This document shows, piece by piece, positions 1 to 7,765 of a stretch of 64,000 bases of DNA. A program made the position numbers and the translations under genes. The DNA comes from Hymenobacter sp. HSC-4F20. Lineage in GTDB: Bacteria > Bacteroidota > Bacteroidia > Cytophagales > Hymenobacteraceae. Numbering within the stretch: the stretch's first letter is position 1; each line of letters starts with the position of its first letter. Where the stretch lies: assembly GCF_019599275.1 (NCBI RefSeq), contig NZ_JAHZTD010000003.1:62001-126000 (forward strand), read 5' to 3'. The notes under the pieces are model-generated. The model saw only the letters and a list, made by a program, of their open reading frames with translations, did not search any database and was not told the origin of the DNA.

Positions 1-1481
1 ACCGTGGGCGGGGTCATGCCCCATTCCTTCCGGTCAATCGGCTTACCGAACTTACTGAGGTTGTCTAGGGAAGCCCACTGGCGAGCAGCCAGCACGTTTT
101 TCAGGTACGACTCGCGCGAGATGGTCAGGGCCGAGTAGTCCTTCCACTGGTCGGGGTAGCCGATTTTTACGGTGAAGGCGTTCAGTTTTTTGAGGGCTTC
201 CTGCTTGGTAACATCGCTCATCCAGTCAAGCTGCTGAATGTGCTCCGCCATGGCCTCCCGGATGTTGGCTACCATTTCCATGGCCTTCTGCTTGGTTTCC
301 GGCGTGAAAGCCTTGTCCACGTAGAGCTGGCCGAAGGCTTCGCCCAGGGCGCGGTCGGTGGCGGCGTTCATGCGCTTCCAGCGGGGCTGCTGCTTTTTGG
401 CGCCAGTCAGCACCTGCGAAAAACGGAACGACTCGTCTCCGAAGGCTTTCGGCAGGGCCGAGGTCAGGGAGGTCGTCAGGTGCCAGCGCAGGTAGGTTTT
501 GATGTCGCCGAGGGGCTCCTGCTTGAGCAGGGTGCTTTCTTCCTTGAAGAACTCGGGCTGCCCTACAATAATGGTTTTGACCGCGCCCAGCTTCATGGCC
601 TGCAAGGCCTGCGGCAGCGCCAGGTTCGGGAACTGCTTGTTGGCCTCGGCTACCGTCATTTTGTTGTAGTTGGCCTGCGGGTCGCGCAGGGCCACGCGGC
701 TCCGGCTAGCCTTGGCCAGGCGCGTTTCGATGCGCATAACAGCCGCAGCATTCTTCGCGGCCGTGGCCTCGTTGTCGCCTAACAGTTTGAAGGTATTGGT
801 GAGGTAGGTGGTGTACGCGGCGCGCAGCCCTTTCGAGCGGGCGTCATCCTTCAGGTAATAGTCCCGGTCGGGCAGGCTGAGGCCGCCCTGGTAAAGCTGG
901 AAAGCGTACTCCGTGCTCTTTTTCTCATCCTGGCCTACACCAGCGCTATAGAATGCGCCGGTGCTGTACAGCTGCTGCCGCACAATTTCACTCTGCACGC
1001 CTTTCAGGTCCTTGATGGCGTTGATGCGCGCCAGCTCGGGCTGCAAGTACTTCAGGCCCGCCTGCTCAATAGCCATTGAGTCCATGGCCGTAGCGTAGTA
1101 GTCGCCTACTTTCTGGGCGTTAGACCCTTTAGTGGCCGAGGTGTTGGCAGCGGCTTCCTGCAGAATCTGGCGCATGAGGGCGTTGTTCTTGTCGGCCAGC
1201 TCATTGAAAGAGCCCCACCGCACTTCCGCCGCCGGAATCGGATTGTTTTTCAGCCAGTTGCCGCTGGCGTACTGAAAGAAATTGTCGCAGGCGCTAACTG
1301 AGTTGTCAATGTTAGCTACGTTCAGGCCCACCCCCTTTGGGTCGGCGGCTGGGGCGGGAGCAGCGGGAGCCGTAGTGGTAGCGGCCGCCGTGGGTGCAGC
1401 GGTTTTGCTGGAGGCGCAGCTGGCCAGCGAAAGACCGGCTGCCGCCACCGCTGCCAGCGTCAGGCTGTTGCGGTTTTTCAT
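1..1481 (-). CDS. M13 family zinc metallopeptidase lipoprotein, C-terminus off window
   Basis: Neprilysin/PepO-type endopeptidase expected to act in the periplasm or on the envelope. The ATG at 1481 opens a lipoprotein signal ending in the lipobox LASC, followed by an Ala/Pro/Thr-rich spacer. Then comes the M13 N-terminal domain, with blocks such as CDNFFQYASGNWLKNNPIP, SLPDRDYYL and RVALRDPQANYNKM. About 493 codons are present and reading stays open to base 1, where the protein reads EWGMTPPTV. In the family this lies just before the NAYY segment and the HExxH zinc site, so the catalytic motifs are outside the window and activity cannot be judged. It is divergent from xseA. Confidence 0.93.
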   Translation of the reverse strand, partial: MKNRNSLTLAAVAAAGLSLASCASSKTAAPTAAATTTAPAAPAPAADPKGVGLNVANIDNSVSACDNFFQYASGNWLKNNPIPAAEVRWGSFNELADKNNALMRQILQEAAANTSATKGSNAQKVGDYYATAMDSMAIEQAGLKYLQPELARINAIKDLKGVQSEIVRQQLYSTGAFYSAGVGQDEKKSTEYAFQLYQGGLSLPDRDYYLKDDARSKGLRAAYTTYLTNTFKLLGDNEATAAKNAAAVMRIETRLAKASRSRVALRDPQANYNKMTVAEANKQFPNLALPQALQAMKLGAVKTIIVGQPEFFKEESTLLKQEPLGDIKTYLRWHLTTSLTSALPKAFGDESFRFSQVLTGAKKQQPRWKRMNAATDRALGEAFGQLYVDKAFTPETKQKAMEMVANIREAMAEHIQQLDWMSDVTKQEALKKLNAFTVKIGYPDQWKDYSALTISRESYLKNVLAARQWASLDNLSKFGKPIDRKEWGMTPPT

Positions 1482-1807
1482 GAAAAAGATAGTAGGAAGA
1501 TGGATGTACTGTTTTGCAAGGTAAGCAATTAGCCAGTGATGCGGGAATGAAGAAAAACAGGCCGGCCGCCGCTCTTTGGGAGAACAGAGATTCACTGAAT
1601 TTCTGCTCTCCCAAAGAGCAGATCAAGAAACCCCGAGCAGCCGCTTCACTTTACCGGCCGACAGATGCGGGGTAGCCGGTGACCAGCACGGCGGCTTTTG
1701 CTACCGCCTCTTGCCCTGTGGATACTACATCTTAGCGGGAGCGGTAGCCCGGCTGCCGCGTACGGACACGCTATTGGTCCCCTGCTTCTGCGTAACTTGC
1801 GCGTCTG
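1482..1807. other. Divergent intergenic region between M13 peptidase and xseA
   Basis: A stretch of 326 bases with no convincing gene. It holds the upstream regions of both flanking genes and one strong hairpin at 1571-1619, listed separately. The bases just before xseA contain TAACTTGC (1793-1800), a poor match to the Bacteroidota -7 element. Short open frames across it overlap each other on both strands and do not look like proteins. Confidence 0.6.
1571..1619. repeat. Near-perfect palindrome in divergent intergenic region
   Basis: The left arm GCTCTTTGGGAGA (1571-1583) is exactly complementary to 1607-1619. Pairing continues inward with two mismatches, and the centre TTCACTGAA is itself palindromic, so the structure is almost one uninterrupted stem of about 24 bp. 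It lies upstream of both flanking genes and has no T-tract, so it does not fit a terminator. A repeated palindromic element or a regulator site are both possible. Confidence 0.7.
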
Positions 1808-3301
1808 ATGCCCCTGTACAACCGCCGCCCCGAAACCGGGCTTTCTTCGGCCAAGTCTGCCTCGCTCCCGCCCGCCGCACTGCCCCTGAGCGAGCTGCTG
1901 GCCCGGGTGCGTCAAACCCTGAGTGAGCGGTTTGCGGACTCCTACTGGATAGTAGCGGAAATTGCTGACCTCACCCTCCCCCGCTTCGATGGGGCGCATT
2001 GCTACCTTACCCTCACTGACCAGCACACCACTGCCCGCGGGGCCCAACTCAAGGCCCAAGCCCGGGCCACCATCTGGAGCCAGCGCTTTCAGCAGCTAGC
2101 CCCTGCATTCGAGGAGCACACCGGTCTTACCCTCCGGACGGGCCTGAAGGTGATGCTGCGCGTGCAGGTGAAGTTTCACGAACAGTTTGGCCTTAGCCTC
2201 GACGTGCTGGCCCTCGACCCCACGTATACCGTGGGCGACCTGGCCCGCCTGCGCCTGGAAACTCTGCGCAAACTGGAGGCCCAGGACTTGCTGGAGCGCC
2301 AAAAACGCCTGACCCTACCCATTGGCGTGCAGCGGGTAGCCGTTATTTCGTCGCCGACGGCGGCGGGCTGGCAGGATTTTGTGCAGCAGCTACAGGAGGC
2401 CCCTTACGACTTTGCCCTGACCCTTTTCCCCGCCCTTATGCAGGGCGACGACGCCCCGGCCAGCATCCGGGCAGCACTGGATGCCATCCGCCCGCGGCGG
2501 GAGGAATACGATGCAGTGGTGATTATCCGCGGTGGGGGCTCCAAAACCGACCTGCTGGCCTTCGATGACTACGGCCTGGCCGCGGCCATCGGCTCGTTTC
2601 CGCTGCCCGTTCTCACGGGTATCGGCCACGAGCGGGACGAGGCCGTGGTAGACCTAACGGCGCACACCGCCCTGAAAACCCCCACGGCCGTAGCAGCTTT
2701 TCTGATTGAGCGTCTGGCCCGGCTGGAAGCAGCCCTGGAAGGCTACGGCCTGCGTATTCGGGAGCTGGCCCAGGCCCAGGTGCAGGCCGAAACCGGCCGG
2801 CTAAGCCGCTTGCTGCGCCACGCCCACCTGGCGGCCCAGAACCAGCTCCAAGACCACCGCGAAGCCCTGCACCAGCGCGTCCGGCAGGCGGCTGACTCGC
2901 CCCGCGCGCAGCTGCGGCAGCAGGAGCACCAGCTGATCCGGCGACGCCACCAGTTGCACCGGGCAGCCCGGACCGCGCTGCGTCAGCAGGAGCAGGGCCT
3001 TCGCACGCGGGGCCGCCTGCTGGCCCGTCACTTCCGCCGCCTGCACCGCCGCCGCTGCGAGCAGCTGCTCCACCAGCGCTACGAGTTGCAGCTAGCCGCT
3101 ACCCGCCTGCTGCACCGCGCGGAGCTGCGTTTGGCTCAGCTTAGCACGGTGCAGCCAGCCAGTGGTACGGTTCGCCTGCTTACTCCCAAGGGCCGCCCCC
3201 TGACCGGCCCCCTCCGGCCCGGGCAGGACATTCTGCTCCGCCTGCCCGAGGGCGTAGTGCCCGCCCGCATTGGTGGGCAACTGCCTCTGTTTCTTCCCTA
3301 G
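1808..3301 (+). CDS. xseA: Exodeoxyribonuclease VII large subunit
   Basis: Catalytic subunit of exonuclease VII, which degrades single-stranded DNA in both directions to oligonucleotides and works in repair and recombination. The 497-residue protein has an N-terminal OB-fold (about 26-130). The XseA catalytic domain follows, with RVAVISSPTAAGWQDF, the loop VVIIRGGGSKTDLLAFDD and GIGHERDEAVVDLTAH. A long Arg/Gln/His-rich coiled-coil (about 300-440) follows, the part that binds XseB copies. It lies 12 bases before xseB, so the two are very likely co-transcribed. Length and motif order are normal for the family. Confidence 0.97.
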   Translation: MPLYNRRPETGLSSAKSASLPPAALPLSELLARVRQTLSERFADSYWIVAEIADLTLPRFDGAHCYLTLTDQHTTARGAQLKAQARATIWSQRFQQLAPAFEEHTGLTLRTGLKVMLRVQVKFHEQFGLSLDVLALDPTYTVGDLARLRLETLRKLEAQDLLERQKRLTLPIGVQRVAVISSPTAAGWQDFVQQLQEAPYDFALTLFPALMQGDDAPASIRAALDAIRPRREEYDAVVIIRGGGSKTDLLAFDDYGLAAAIGSFPLPVLTGIGHERDEAVVDLTAHTALKTPTAVAAFLIERLARLEAALEGYGLRIRELAQAQVQAETGRLSRLLRHAHLAAQNQLQDHREALHQRVRQAADSPRAQLRQQEHQLIRRRHQLHRAARTALRQQEQGLRTRGRLLARHFRRLHRRRCEQLLHQRYELQLAATRLLHRAELRLAQLSTVQPASGTVRLLTPKGRPLTGPLRPGQDILLRLPEGVVPARIGGQLPLFLP

Positions 3302-3313
3302 CCTTCCCCTGCC

Positions 3314-3529
3314 ATGTCGCCCCAGAACCTTACCTACCGCCAAGCCATTGAAGAGCTGGAAACCATCCTGCGCGCCCTGGAAACTGACGCCGTGGACGTG
3401 GATGACCTCACGGCCCGGGTGCAGCGCTCCGCTGAGCTGATTCGCCTGTGCAAGCAAAAGCTGCGCTCGGCCGAGTCAGCCATTGACCGGGTCTTTGAAA
3501 ACCTGGAAGAAGAAGAGGACGAGCAGTAG
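3314..3529 (+). CDS. xseB: Exodeoxyribonuclease VII small subunit
   Basis: Small helical subunit that decorates the XseA coiled-coil and completes exonuclease VII. The 71-residue protein begins NLTYRQAIEELETILRALE, the usual XseB opening. It continues with helix 2 (SAELIRLCKQKLRSAESAID) and ends in an acidic tail. The size and the position directly after xseA leave little doubt. The next promoter starts 14 bases after its stop codon. Confidence 0.95.
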   Translation: MSPQNLTYRQAIEELETILRALETDAVDVDDLTARVQRSAELIRLCKQKLRSAESAIDRVFENLEEEEDEQ

Positions 3530-3542
3530 CTGAGCCGTGGAG

Positions 3543-3573
3543 TTTGGGGGACATACCTAATCCGGTATATTTG
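3543..3573 (+). promoter_or_regulatory. Consensus Bacteroidota housekeeping promoter
   Basis: TTTG at 3543-3546, a 19-base spacer, then TATATTTG at 3566-3573. This matches the published Bacteroidota -33/-7 pattern (TTTG and TAnnTTTG) at every defined base. Transcription should start near 3579-3581, leaving a leader of about 33 bases to the ATG at 3613. That supports 3613, not the earlier in-frame codon at 3544, as the first start of the cassette. Co-transcription of the whole cassette from here is an inference. Confidence 0.75.
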
Positions 3574-3612
3574 AATCCGGCAATTCTGCTCGCCTCCTAC
3601 CCTATCTTTTGC

Positions 3613-3993
3613 ATGTCATCTGCTGCTGATCAAGCCCCACTCGGGCTTACCCTCGACCAGGCCAGTGACTGGACCCGCCGCTACCGGGAACAGCACACCG
3701 ACCAGATTAAGGGACACCATTTTTCGCGGGCCACTCTCGAAGCAATTCTGGCCCAACCCGAGTGCGCAGGTATTCGCCTGTACTACGGCCGCGACGAGCA
3801 CAACCAGCGGCGGCTCATTCTGGTAGGTACCGACAGCAACGACTTCGACTTGCTCGGCACCGCTACGGCCCTACAAGCGCCTACTTCCGATGAGCCAGCC
3901 GCGGCTAGCTTCGCCGCGGCCGCCCCTACCCCGGTGGAGGCTGGCACTCCCTGCCCGCCCTGCTGCAGCGTGACCAACTCCCTGAACAGCTAA
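3613..3993 (+). CDS. Small soluble protein with CPxxC tail, first of a paralogous pair
   Basis: I do not recognise a named family. The 126-residue product has no signal peptide or membrane segment, so it should be cytosolic. Its core reads WTRRYREQ, then CAGIRLYYGRDE, then RRLILVGTDSNDFDLLG. An Ala/Pro-rich linker leads to a C-terminal tail with CPPCC near the end. The protein at 4815-5228 shares the order WTxxYRxQ, CxG(I/L)RxYxG, (L/V)(I/V)VGxDxxxxD, and a CPxxC tail. Each copy is followed by a seven-helix membrane protein. The start follows the consensus promoter at 3543-3573; the in-frame codon at 3544 lies inside that promoter. Confidence 0.8.
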   Translation: MSSAADQAPLGLTLDQASDWTRRYREQHTDQIKGHHFSRATLEAILAQPECAGIRLYYGRDEHNQRRLILVGTDSNDFDLLGTATALQAPTSDEPAAASFAAAAPTPVEAGTPCPPCCSVTNSLNS

Positions 3994-4018
3994 CATACCA
4001 ATTGCCAGTCTTTTACCC

Positions 4019-4699
4019 ATGACCGACACCTGGATAAAAGCGTATCTGGCCTTTGAAATCTGCGTTAACCTCAGTTTTTTCCTGCCCGCTGTCCTCGCGT
4101 GGCGGCGATGGCCATACGTGGTGCCGCCCCTGCGAGTACTGGCCCTGCTCACGGTATTTACGCCGGCTATGTTTGGTCTTTCCCGACTGGCAATTACGCT
4201 GTGGAAGTACAACTTAGCTGTGGGCCACGCCACAACTATTGGTGAGGGGATGCTGTATCTGTGGTATTTCCGCCGGCTGTTCACTGGCAGCCAGTACGCT
4301 AAATACTTTCCGGCCTTACAGTGGGGCTACGCTGCATTCGCCTTGCTCGACTCTTTTTACCTGGAAGGATTTGCCAAGCTAAACTCCTACACCAATGGCC
4401 TGGAAAGCTTCCTGTGCATTGGCTTGGCCCTGCTGTTTTTCGAAGAATACCTGCGCAGGAGCAAAGTACCCTCTCCCGCTCAGGACCCGGCCTTTATCAG
4501 CAACTGTGCTATTCTGATTTACATGACCAGCACGGTTACTACGTACCTGTTCCTCAACCGGTTTATTGCGCTGAATGATGCCCATTCAGTGTACCGTATT
4601 TTCTTTATCAATCTGGTAATGCTGCTGATTTTGAGTGCTGCTTTAACGTTTGCTTTTTTGCTGGCCCGGCGTCCGGCTGTAGCCTCTGCCAGAAGCTAG
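4019..4699 (+). CDS. Seven-helix integral membrane protein of unknown function
   Basis: A 226-residue protein made almost entirely of hydrophobic helices. I count seven, at about residues 8-28, 37-57, 68-88, 98-120, 128-146, 158-182 and 189-215. There is no signal peptide and no domain I can name. It lies 25 bases after the CPxxC-tailed protein and before a second soluble/membrane pair, with a histidine kinase downstream. By context it may be a membrane sensor or anchor feeding that kinase, but nothing in the sequence shows a ligand site. Uniform length with the partner at 5239-6027 (262 residues, also seven helices) suggests the two do similar jobs. Confidence 0.8.
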   Translation: MTDTWIKAYLAFEICVNLSFFLPAVLAWRRWPYVVPPLRVLALLTVFTPAMFGLSRLAITLWKYNLAVGHATTIGEGMLYLWYFRRLFTGSQYAKYFPALQWGYAAFALLDSFYLEGFAKLNSYTNGLESFLCIGLALLFFEEYLRRSKVPSPAQDPAFISNCAILIYMTSTVTTYLFLNRFIALNDAHSVYRIFFINLVMLLILSAALTFAFLLARRPAVASARS

Positions 4700-4814
4700 G
4701 CAGCCCCTACCCAGAACTGGCCGTGAACTGGGGAAGTAAGCAGAGTATTTTTTCCGCTTAAAAACAGTAGCTTGGCTCACTGCTCCATCTTCTGCCACGT
4801 TTTACCCTATCTGC

Positions 4815-5228
4815 ATGCCTATTTCTGACCCAGTTCCTGGCTTCAATCCAGATGCCGGCGCCCTCATTGCGCCGGCGCTTGCCGAACAATGGACTGCCAA
4901 CTACCGCCAGCAGCCTCTCACCGATGCGGGCCCGGGTGCTGCGAAACGAATTAACGCCTACTACCTCAGCAACCAGATTCTGACGGAGATTCAGGCCCAG
5001 CAGGGCTGCGTCGGGCTCCGCTTCTACATGGGCCTCGACAAGCCCAAAGCCGGCGAGAATAAAGCTGCCGAATACCAGATGCTGGTGGTAGGCGTAGATG
5101 CCAACGGCTACGACATGGTGCCGCGCCCGGCGACCAGCGGCGAACTGCTCTACGAAGACGGCATTGTAGGGGATAATGCACAAAAGTGCCCGAGCGTGTG
5201 CGACAGCACTAGTCCGCTAACTTCTTAA
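4815..5228 (+). CDS. Small soluble protein with CPxxC tail, second paralogue
   Basis: A 137-residue product without export signal, paralogous to 3613-3993. Visible shared features are WTANYRQQ, CVGLRFYMGLDKP, the strand-like MLVVGVDANGYDM and a tail with CPSVC eleven residues from the end. Both tails are also Ser/Thr-rich after the cysteines. Function unknown; paired cysteines at a flexible end could bind metal, respond to redox state or accept a modification. It starts 115 bases after the first membrane gene. A possible -7 element TAGCTTGG (4768-4775, one mismatch) could give it an extra promoter. Confidence 0.8.
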   Translation: MPISDPVPGFNPDAGALIAPALAEQWTANYRQQPLTDAGPGAAKRINAYYLSNQILTEIQAQQGCVGLRFYMGLDKPKAGENKAAEYQMLVVGVDANGYDMVPRPATSGELLYEDGIVGDNAQKCPSVCDSTSPLTS

Positions 5229-5238
5229 GGAAGTATCC

Positions 5239-6027
5239 ATGAGCCCCTGGCTTTCTCTGATCAACCTTTTTATCGGGATAAGCAAGGGATTCAGTGTTAT
5301 CCTGCTGGGCTACCTATGGGGGCGCAAAACCCGGATACCCGGCGTTTTGCGCCCCTTGCTGTGGTATGTGGTTTTTGATGCGGCCATTTATGTGCTCGGG
5401 GTAGCCGGAAGCCGCCTCTACCACAACAATGTTCCAGGCTTTCACCTCTCTACCTTCAGCGACGTTACCTGCCTGACCCTGCTTTTCGTGCGGCTGGCTT
5501 CTCCCCGGGTCAGGCCCTGGCTGCGGGTGGGTTGGGTGGGATTCGTCGGCTCCGCGCTGGTTAGTGCGCTATGGGTGGACGGGCTCTGCACGAATATCAA
5601 TACGTTGAGCCGGGGCGTGGGCAACTTGTTCCTGGTGGGCATGGCCCTGCGGCAGCTGATGCAGATGAGTTCGTACAAACGCACGCTCCCCCCCATGCGC
5701 AACCCCGAAATGCTGCTGTGCGTGATGGTGCTGCTATACTACTCCTGCTCTACGCTGGTAATCATCGGGCAGGATCTACCGCGCTATTCTTGGTTCAAGA
5801 GCAGTTACACCTCGGCTCCGGGTGCCAGCTTCACCATTCTTACGCTGCTACCGTATCCGTTTCTGCGGGCCATCCAGGCCGGCGTGCTGGTGCGGCTATT
5901 TGCGCTGCTGCCGCAGGGCGTCAGGCCCCGCCGGGCACTGCCGCGGTGGCTGCGGTTTCGCCTGGGCTGGCGTCCGCCCACTGAGCCACCACAGTACCGG
6001 GTGCTGCCGGCTTATCTGATCAAGTAA
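5239..6027 (+). CDS. Seven-helix integral membrane protein, second copy of the module
   Basis: A 262-residue polytopic protein with seven predicted helices (about 5-27, 36-57, 70-88, 92-112, 120-140, 149-172, 185-212) and a basic cytosolic C-terminus rich in Arg and Pro. It starts 10 bases after the second CPxxC protein. AAGGAAG sits five bases before the ATG, one of the few Shine-Dalgarno-like sites in this window, which suggests tight coupling to the upstream gene. I see no named domain. Topology and position match 4019-4699, but I do not claim clear sequence identity between the two. Confidence 0.8.
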   Translation: MSPWLSLINLFIGISKGFSVILLGYLWGRKTRIPGVLRPLLWYVVFDAAIYVLGVAGSRLYHNNVPGFHLSTFSDVTCLTLLFVRLASPRVRPWLRVGWVGFVGSALVSALWVDGLCTNINTLSRGVGNLFLVGMALRQLMQMSSYKRTLPPMRNPEMLLCVMVLLYYSCSTLVIIGQDLPRYSWFKSSYTSAPGASFTILTLLPYPFLRAIQAGVLVRLFALLPQGVRPRRALPRWLRFRLGWRPPTEPPQYRVLPAYLIK

Positions 6028-6072
6028 AACCCTGTATCTTGGGCGGATAAAGCTGGCTTCTGCTTTGTATGT

Positions 6073-6885
6073 ATGCCTGACGCGCTTATCCCTTTAGTTC
6101 TCGTGACGCCTATCCTGCTGCTGCTGGCACTGGGCATTGTGGGCTTTGTGGTGCGCTACCAACGCCGCCTGATTCAGCAGCAACTGGAAATGCAGGAGCT
6201 ACACGAGGCAGCTCAACAGCAAGCCCTAGAAGCGGCGCTGCTGGCTCAGGAGGAGGAACGCCGCCGCATTGCCGGCGACCTGCATGACGGCGTAGGAACT
6301 ACCCTGGCCATTGTAAAGCTTCACCTCAACACCCTGGATCAGCCCGAGCTGACGCAGGAAGCCTCTTCCCTGCTGGACCAGGCCATTAACGAAGTGCGCC
6401 GTATTTCCCGTAACCTGCTCCCGGCGGCTCTGCAGAAATTCGGGTTACCCTTTGCCCTGGAGGCCCTGGCCCGCACTGTTCCTGCCGATGGACCTACGCA
6501 GGTAGAGGTAGAACAGCGCGGTCGGCCCCGCCGCCTCGAACCCAAATACGAGTTGATTGTATATCGTGTGGTGCAGGAACTGCTAGGCAACGGCCTGCGC
6601 CACGCCTATGCGGCCCATATTCACATTGTAGTGGAGTTCGGCACCGATCAGCTAACCCTTCATTACACGGATGACGGTGTAGGCTTCGACCCCACCCTGC
6701 CCGATCAGCCGCCCGCCCCTGGCACTCGTACTGGCCTGGGATTAACCAACTTACGGAGCCGAGTTGGCGTACTACGCGGAACGCTACGCCACGAGTCGGC
6801 TCCTGGCGAGGGAACGCGGGTTTGGATTTCCTTACCCGTTCCGTACCTTTCTACAATTCAACCTGCTCCCTCTTCAGTCCTATGA
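6073..6885 (+). CDS. Membrane-anchored NarX/DesK-type sensor histidine kinase
   Basis: A 270-residue kinase with one N-terminal transmembrane helix (about 4-27) and a short Gln/Glu-rich coiled-coil. The dimerisation/phosphoacceptor domain contains RRRIAGDLHDGVGTTLA, with His71 as the predicted phosphoacceptor. A HATPase domain follows, with ELLGNGLRHA (N box), TDDGVGFDP (G1) and GTRTGLGLTNLRSRV (G2). It has no periplasmic or cytosolic sensor domain, so its input must come from other proteins. The two seven-helix proteins just upstream are obvious candidates. Its stop overlaps the regulator's start (ATGA). A -7-like TATCTTGG lies at 6035-6042. Confidence 0.92.
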   Translation: MPDALIPLVLVTPILLLLALGIVGFVVRYQRRLIQQQLEMQELHEAAQQQALEAALLAQEEERRRIAGDLHDGVGTTLAIVKLHLNTLDQPELTQEASSLLDQAINEVRRISRNLLPAALQKFGLPFALEALARTVPADGPTQVEVEQRGRPRRLEPKYELIVYRVVQELLGNGLRHAYAAHIHIVVEFGTDQLTLHYTDDGVGFDPTLPDQPPAPGTRTGLGLTNLRSRVGVLRGTLRHESAPGEGTRVWISLPVPYLSTIQPAPSSVL

Positions 6886-7307
6886 GTGTTCCTGCCATTC
6901 GCCTAGCTGTTGTCGATGATCATATCTTATTTCGCAAAGGACTGCGGGCTCTCATCAGCGGCTTTCCGGGGATGGAAGTGCTGTTTGAAGCTGGCGACGG
7001 ACAGGAGCTGCTGGAGCGGCTGGACCAGGGCACCATTCCGGATGTGGTCCTGATGGACTTGCAGATGCCAGTGCTCGATGGGCTGCAAACCGTGCGCCTG
7101 CTACGTGCTCAGTATCCGCAGGTACGCTCCATCATCATTTCCATGCACGATGAGCCCGAGCTGATTGACTCTCTGCGCGCTGAAGGCGCCCACGGCTACC
7201 TGCTGAAAAACGCCAGCCCTGAGGAAGTGCGCCGCGCCATCCAAAGCGTTATCGATAACCGCCCGAACCTGGGTAACTCCCGCAATATTCTTACTACCGC
7301 TTTCTAG
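6882..7307 (+). CDS. Receiver-only NarL-type response regulator
   Basis: A 141-residue protein whose whole length is one receiver domain. It shows the acidic pair Asp12/Asp13, phosphoacceptor Asp59 in VVLMDLQMPVLDG, Ser87 in the switch strand and Lys109 in GYLLKNASPEEV. NarL-family regulators normally continue with a linker and a LuxR-type helix-turn-helix. Here the frame ends with SRNILTTAF and the next gene begins 54 bases later on the other strand, so no output domain exists. I chose the ATG at 6882, which overlaps the kinase stop as ATGA and implies translational coupling. Confidence 0.92.
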   Translation: MSVPAIRLAVVDDHILFRKGLRALISGFPGMEVLFEAGDGQELLERLDQGTIPDVVLMDLQMPVLDGLQTVRLLRAQYPQVRSIIISMHDEPELIDSLRAEGAHGYLLKNASPEEVRRAIQSVIDNRPNLGNSRNILTTAF

Positions 7308-7360
7308 AGCTAGCCTTTAGAAGAGGTGGTGCTACCCAAAGCCCTGCTACTGGTAGCCTT

Positions 7361-7765
7361 TTATTCCAGTTCCGCCGCGGGGTCCCAGAACAGGCGCTTA
7401 AACTCAACCACCTGATCATCTACCACCTGAATGCCCTCTGCTTCCAGGGCTTCCTGCATGGCCGTGGGGGTAGGGTAATGCTGCCGCCCGGTCAGTAGGC
7501 CATTGCGGTTCAGCACGCGGTGGGCCGGCACGTAAGCGTCGGCGGTGTGGGCAGCCATCATGGCCCAGCCCACCAGGCGCGCCCCGTGGCGGGCCCCCAG
7601 GTAATGAGCAATGGCACCGTAGGTAGTAACCCGGCCCGAGGGCACCAAGCGCACTACCTCGTGCACTTCCTGAAAAAAATTGCGCTGCTTTTCGCTGGGG
7701 TTACGGGGTAGGGACACGGGTAAAAGTAGCGCGAAGCCAAGAAATAGAACAAGTTTTGAGTGCAA
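7361..7765 (-). CDS. MGMT-fold alkyltransferase-like DNA-binding protein
   Basis: Belongs to the O6-alkylguanine-DNA alkyltransferase fold. VRLVPSGRVTTYGAIAHYLG and RLVGWAMMAAH form the helix-turn-helix region. The active-site block reads VPAHRVLNRNG, where true alkyltransferases have PCHR. The catalytic Cys is Ala, as in alkyltransferase-like (ATL) proteins, which bind alkylated guanine and flag it for nucleotide excision repair. The first 16 residues from the ATG at 7765 look like a hydrophobic leader that is out of place on a DNA-binding protein. A GTG at 7717 (codon 17) is a credible alternative start. Confidence 0.85.
   Translation of the reverse strand: MHSKLVLFLGFALLLPVSLPRNPSEKQRNFFQEVHEVVRLVPSGRVTTYGAIAHYLGARHGARLVGWAMMAAHTADAYVPAHRVLNRNGLLTGRQHYPTPTAMQEALEAEGIQVVDDQVVEFKRLFWDPAAELE

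Noticed and set aside
3544..3612. Upstream in-frame start for the first CPxxC protein
   Set aside because: It lies within the consensus promoter at 3543-3573, so it cannot be in the mRNA.
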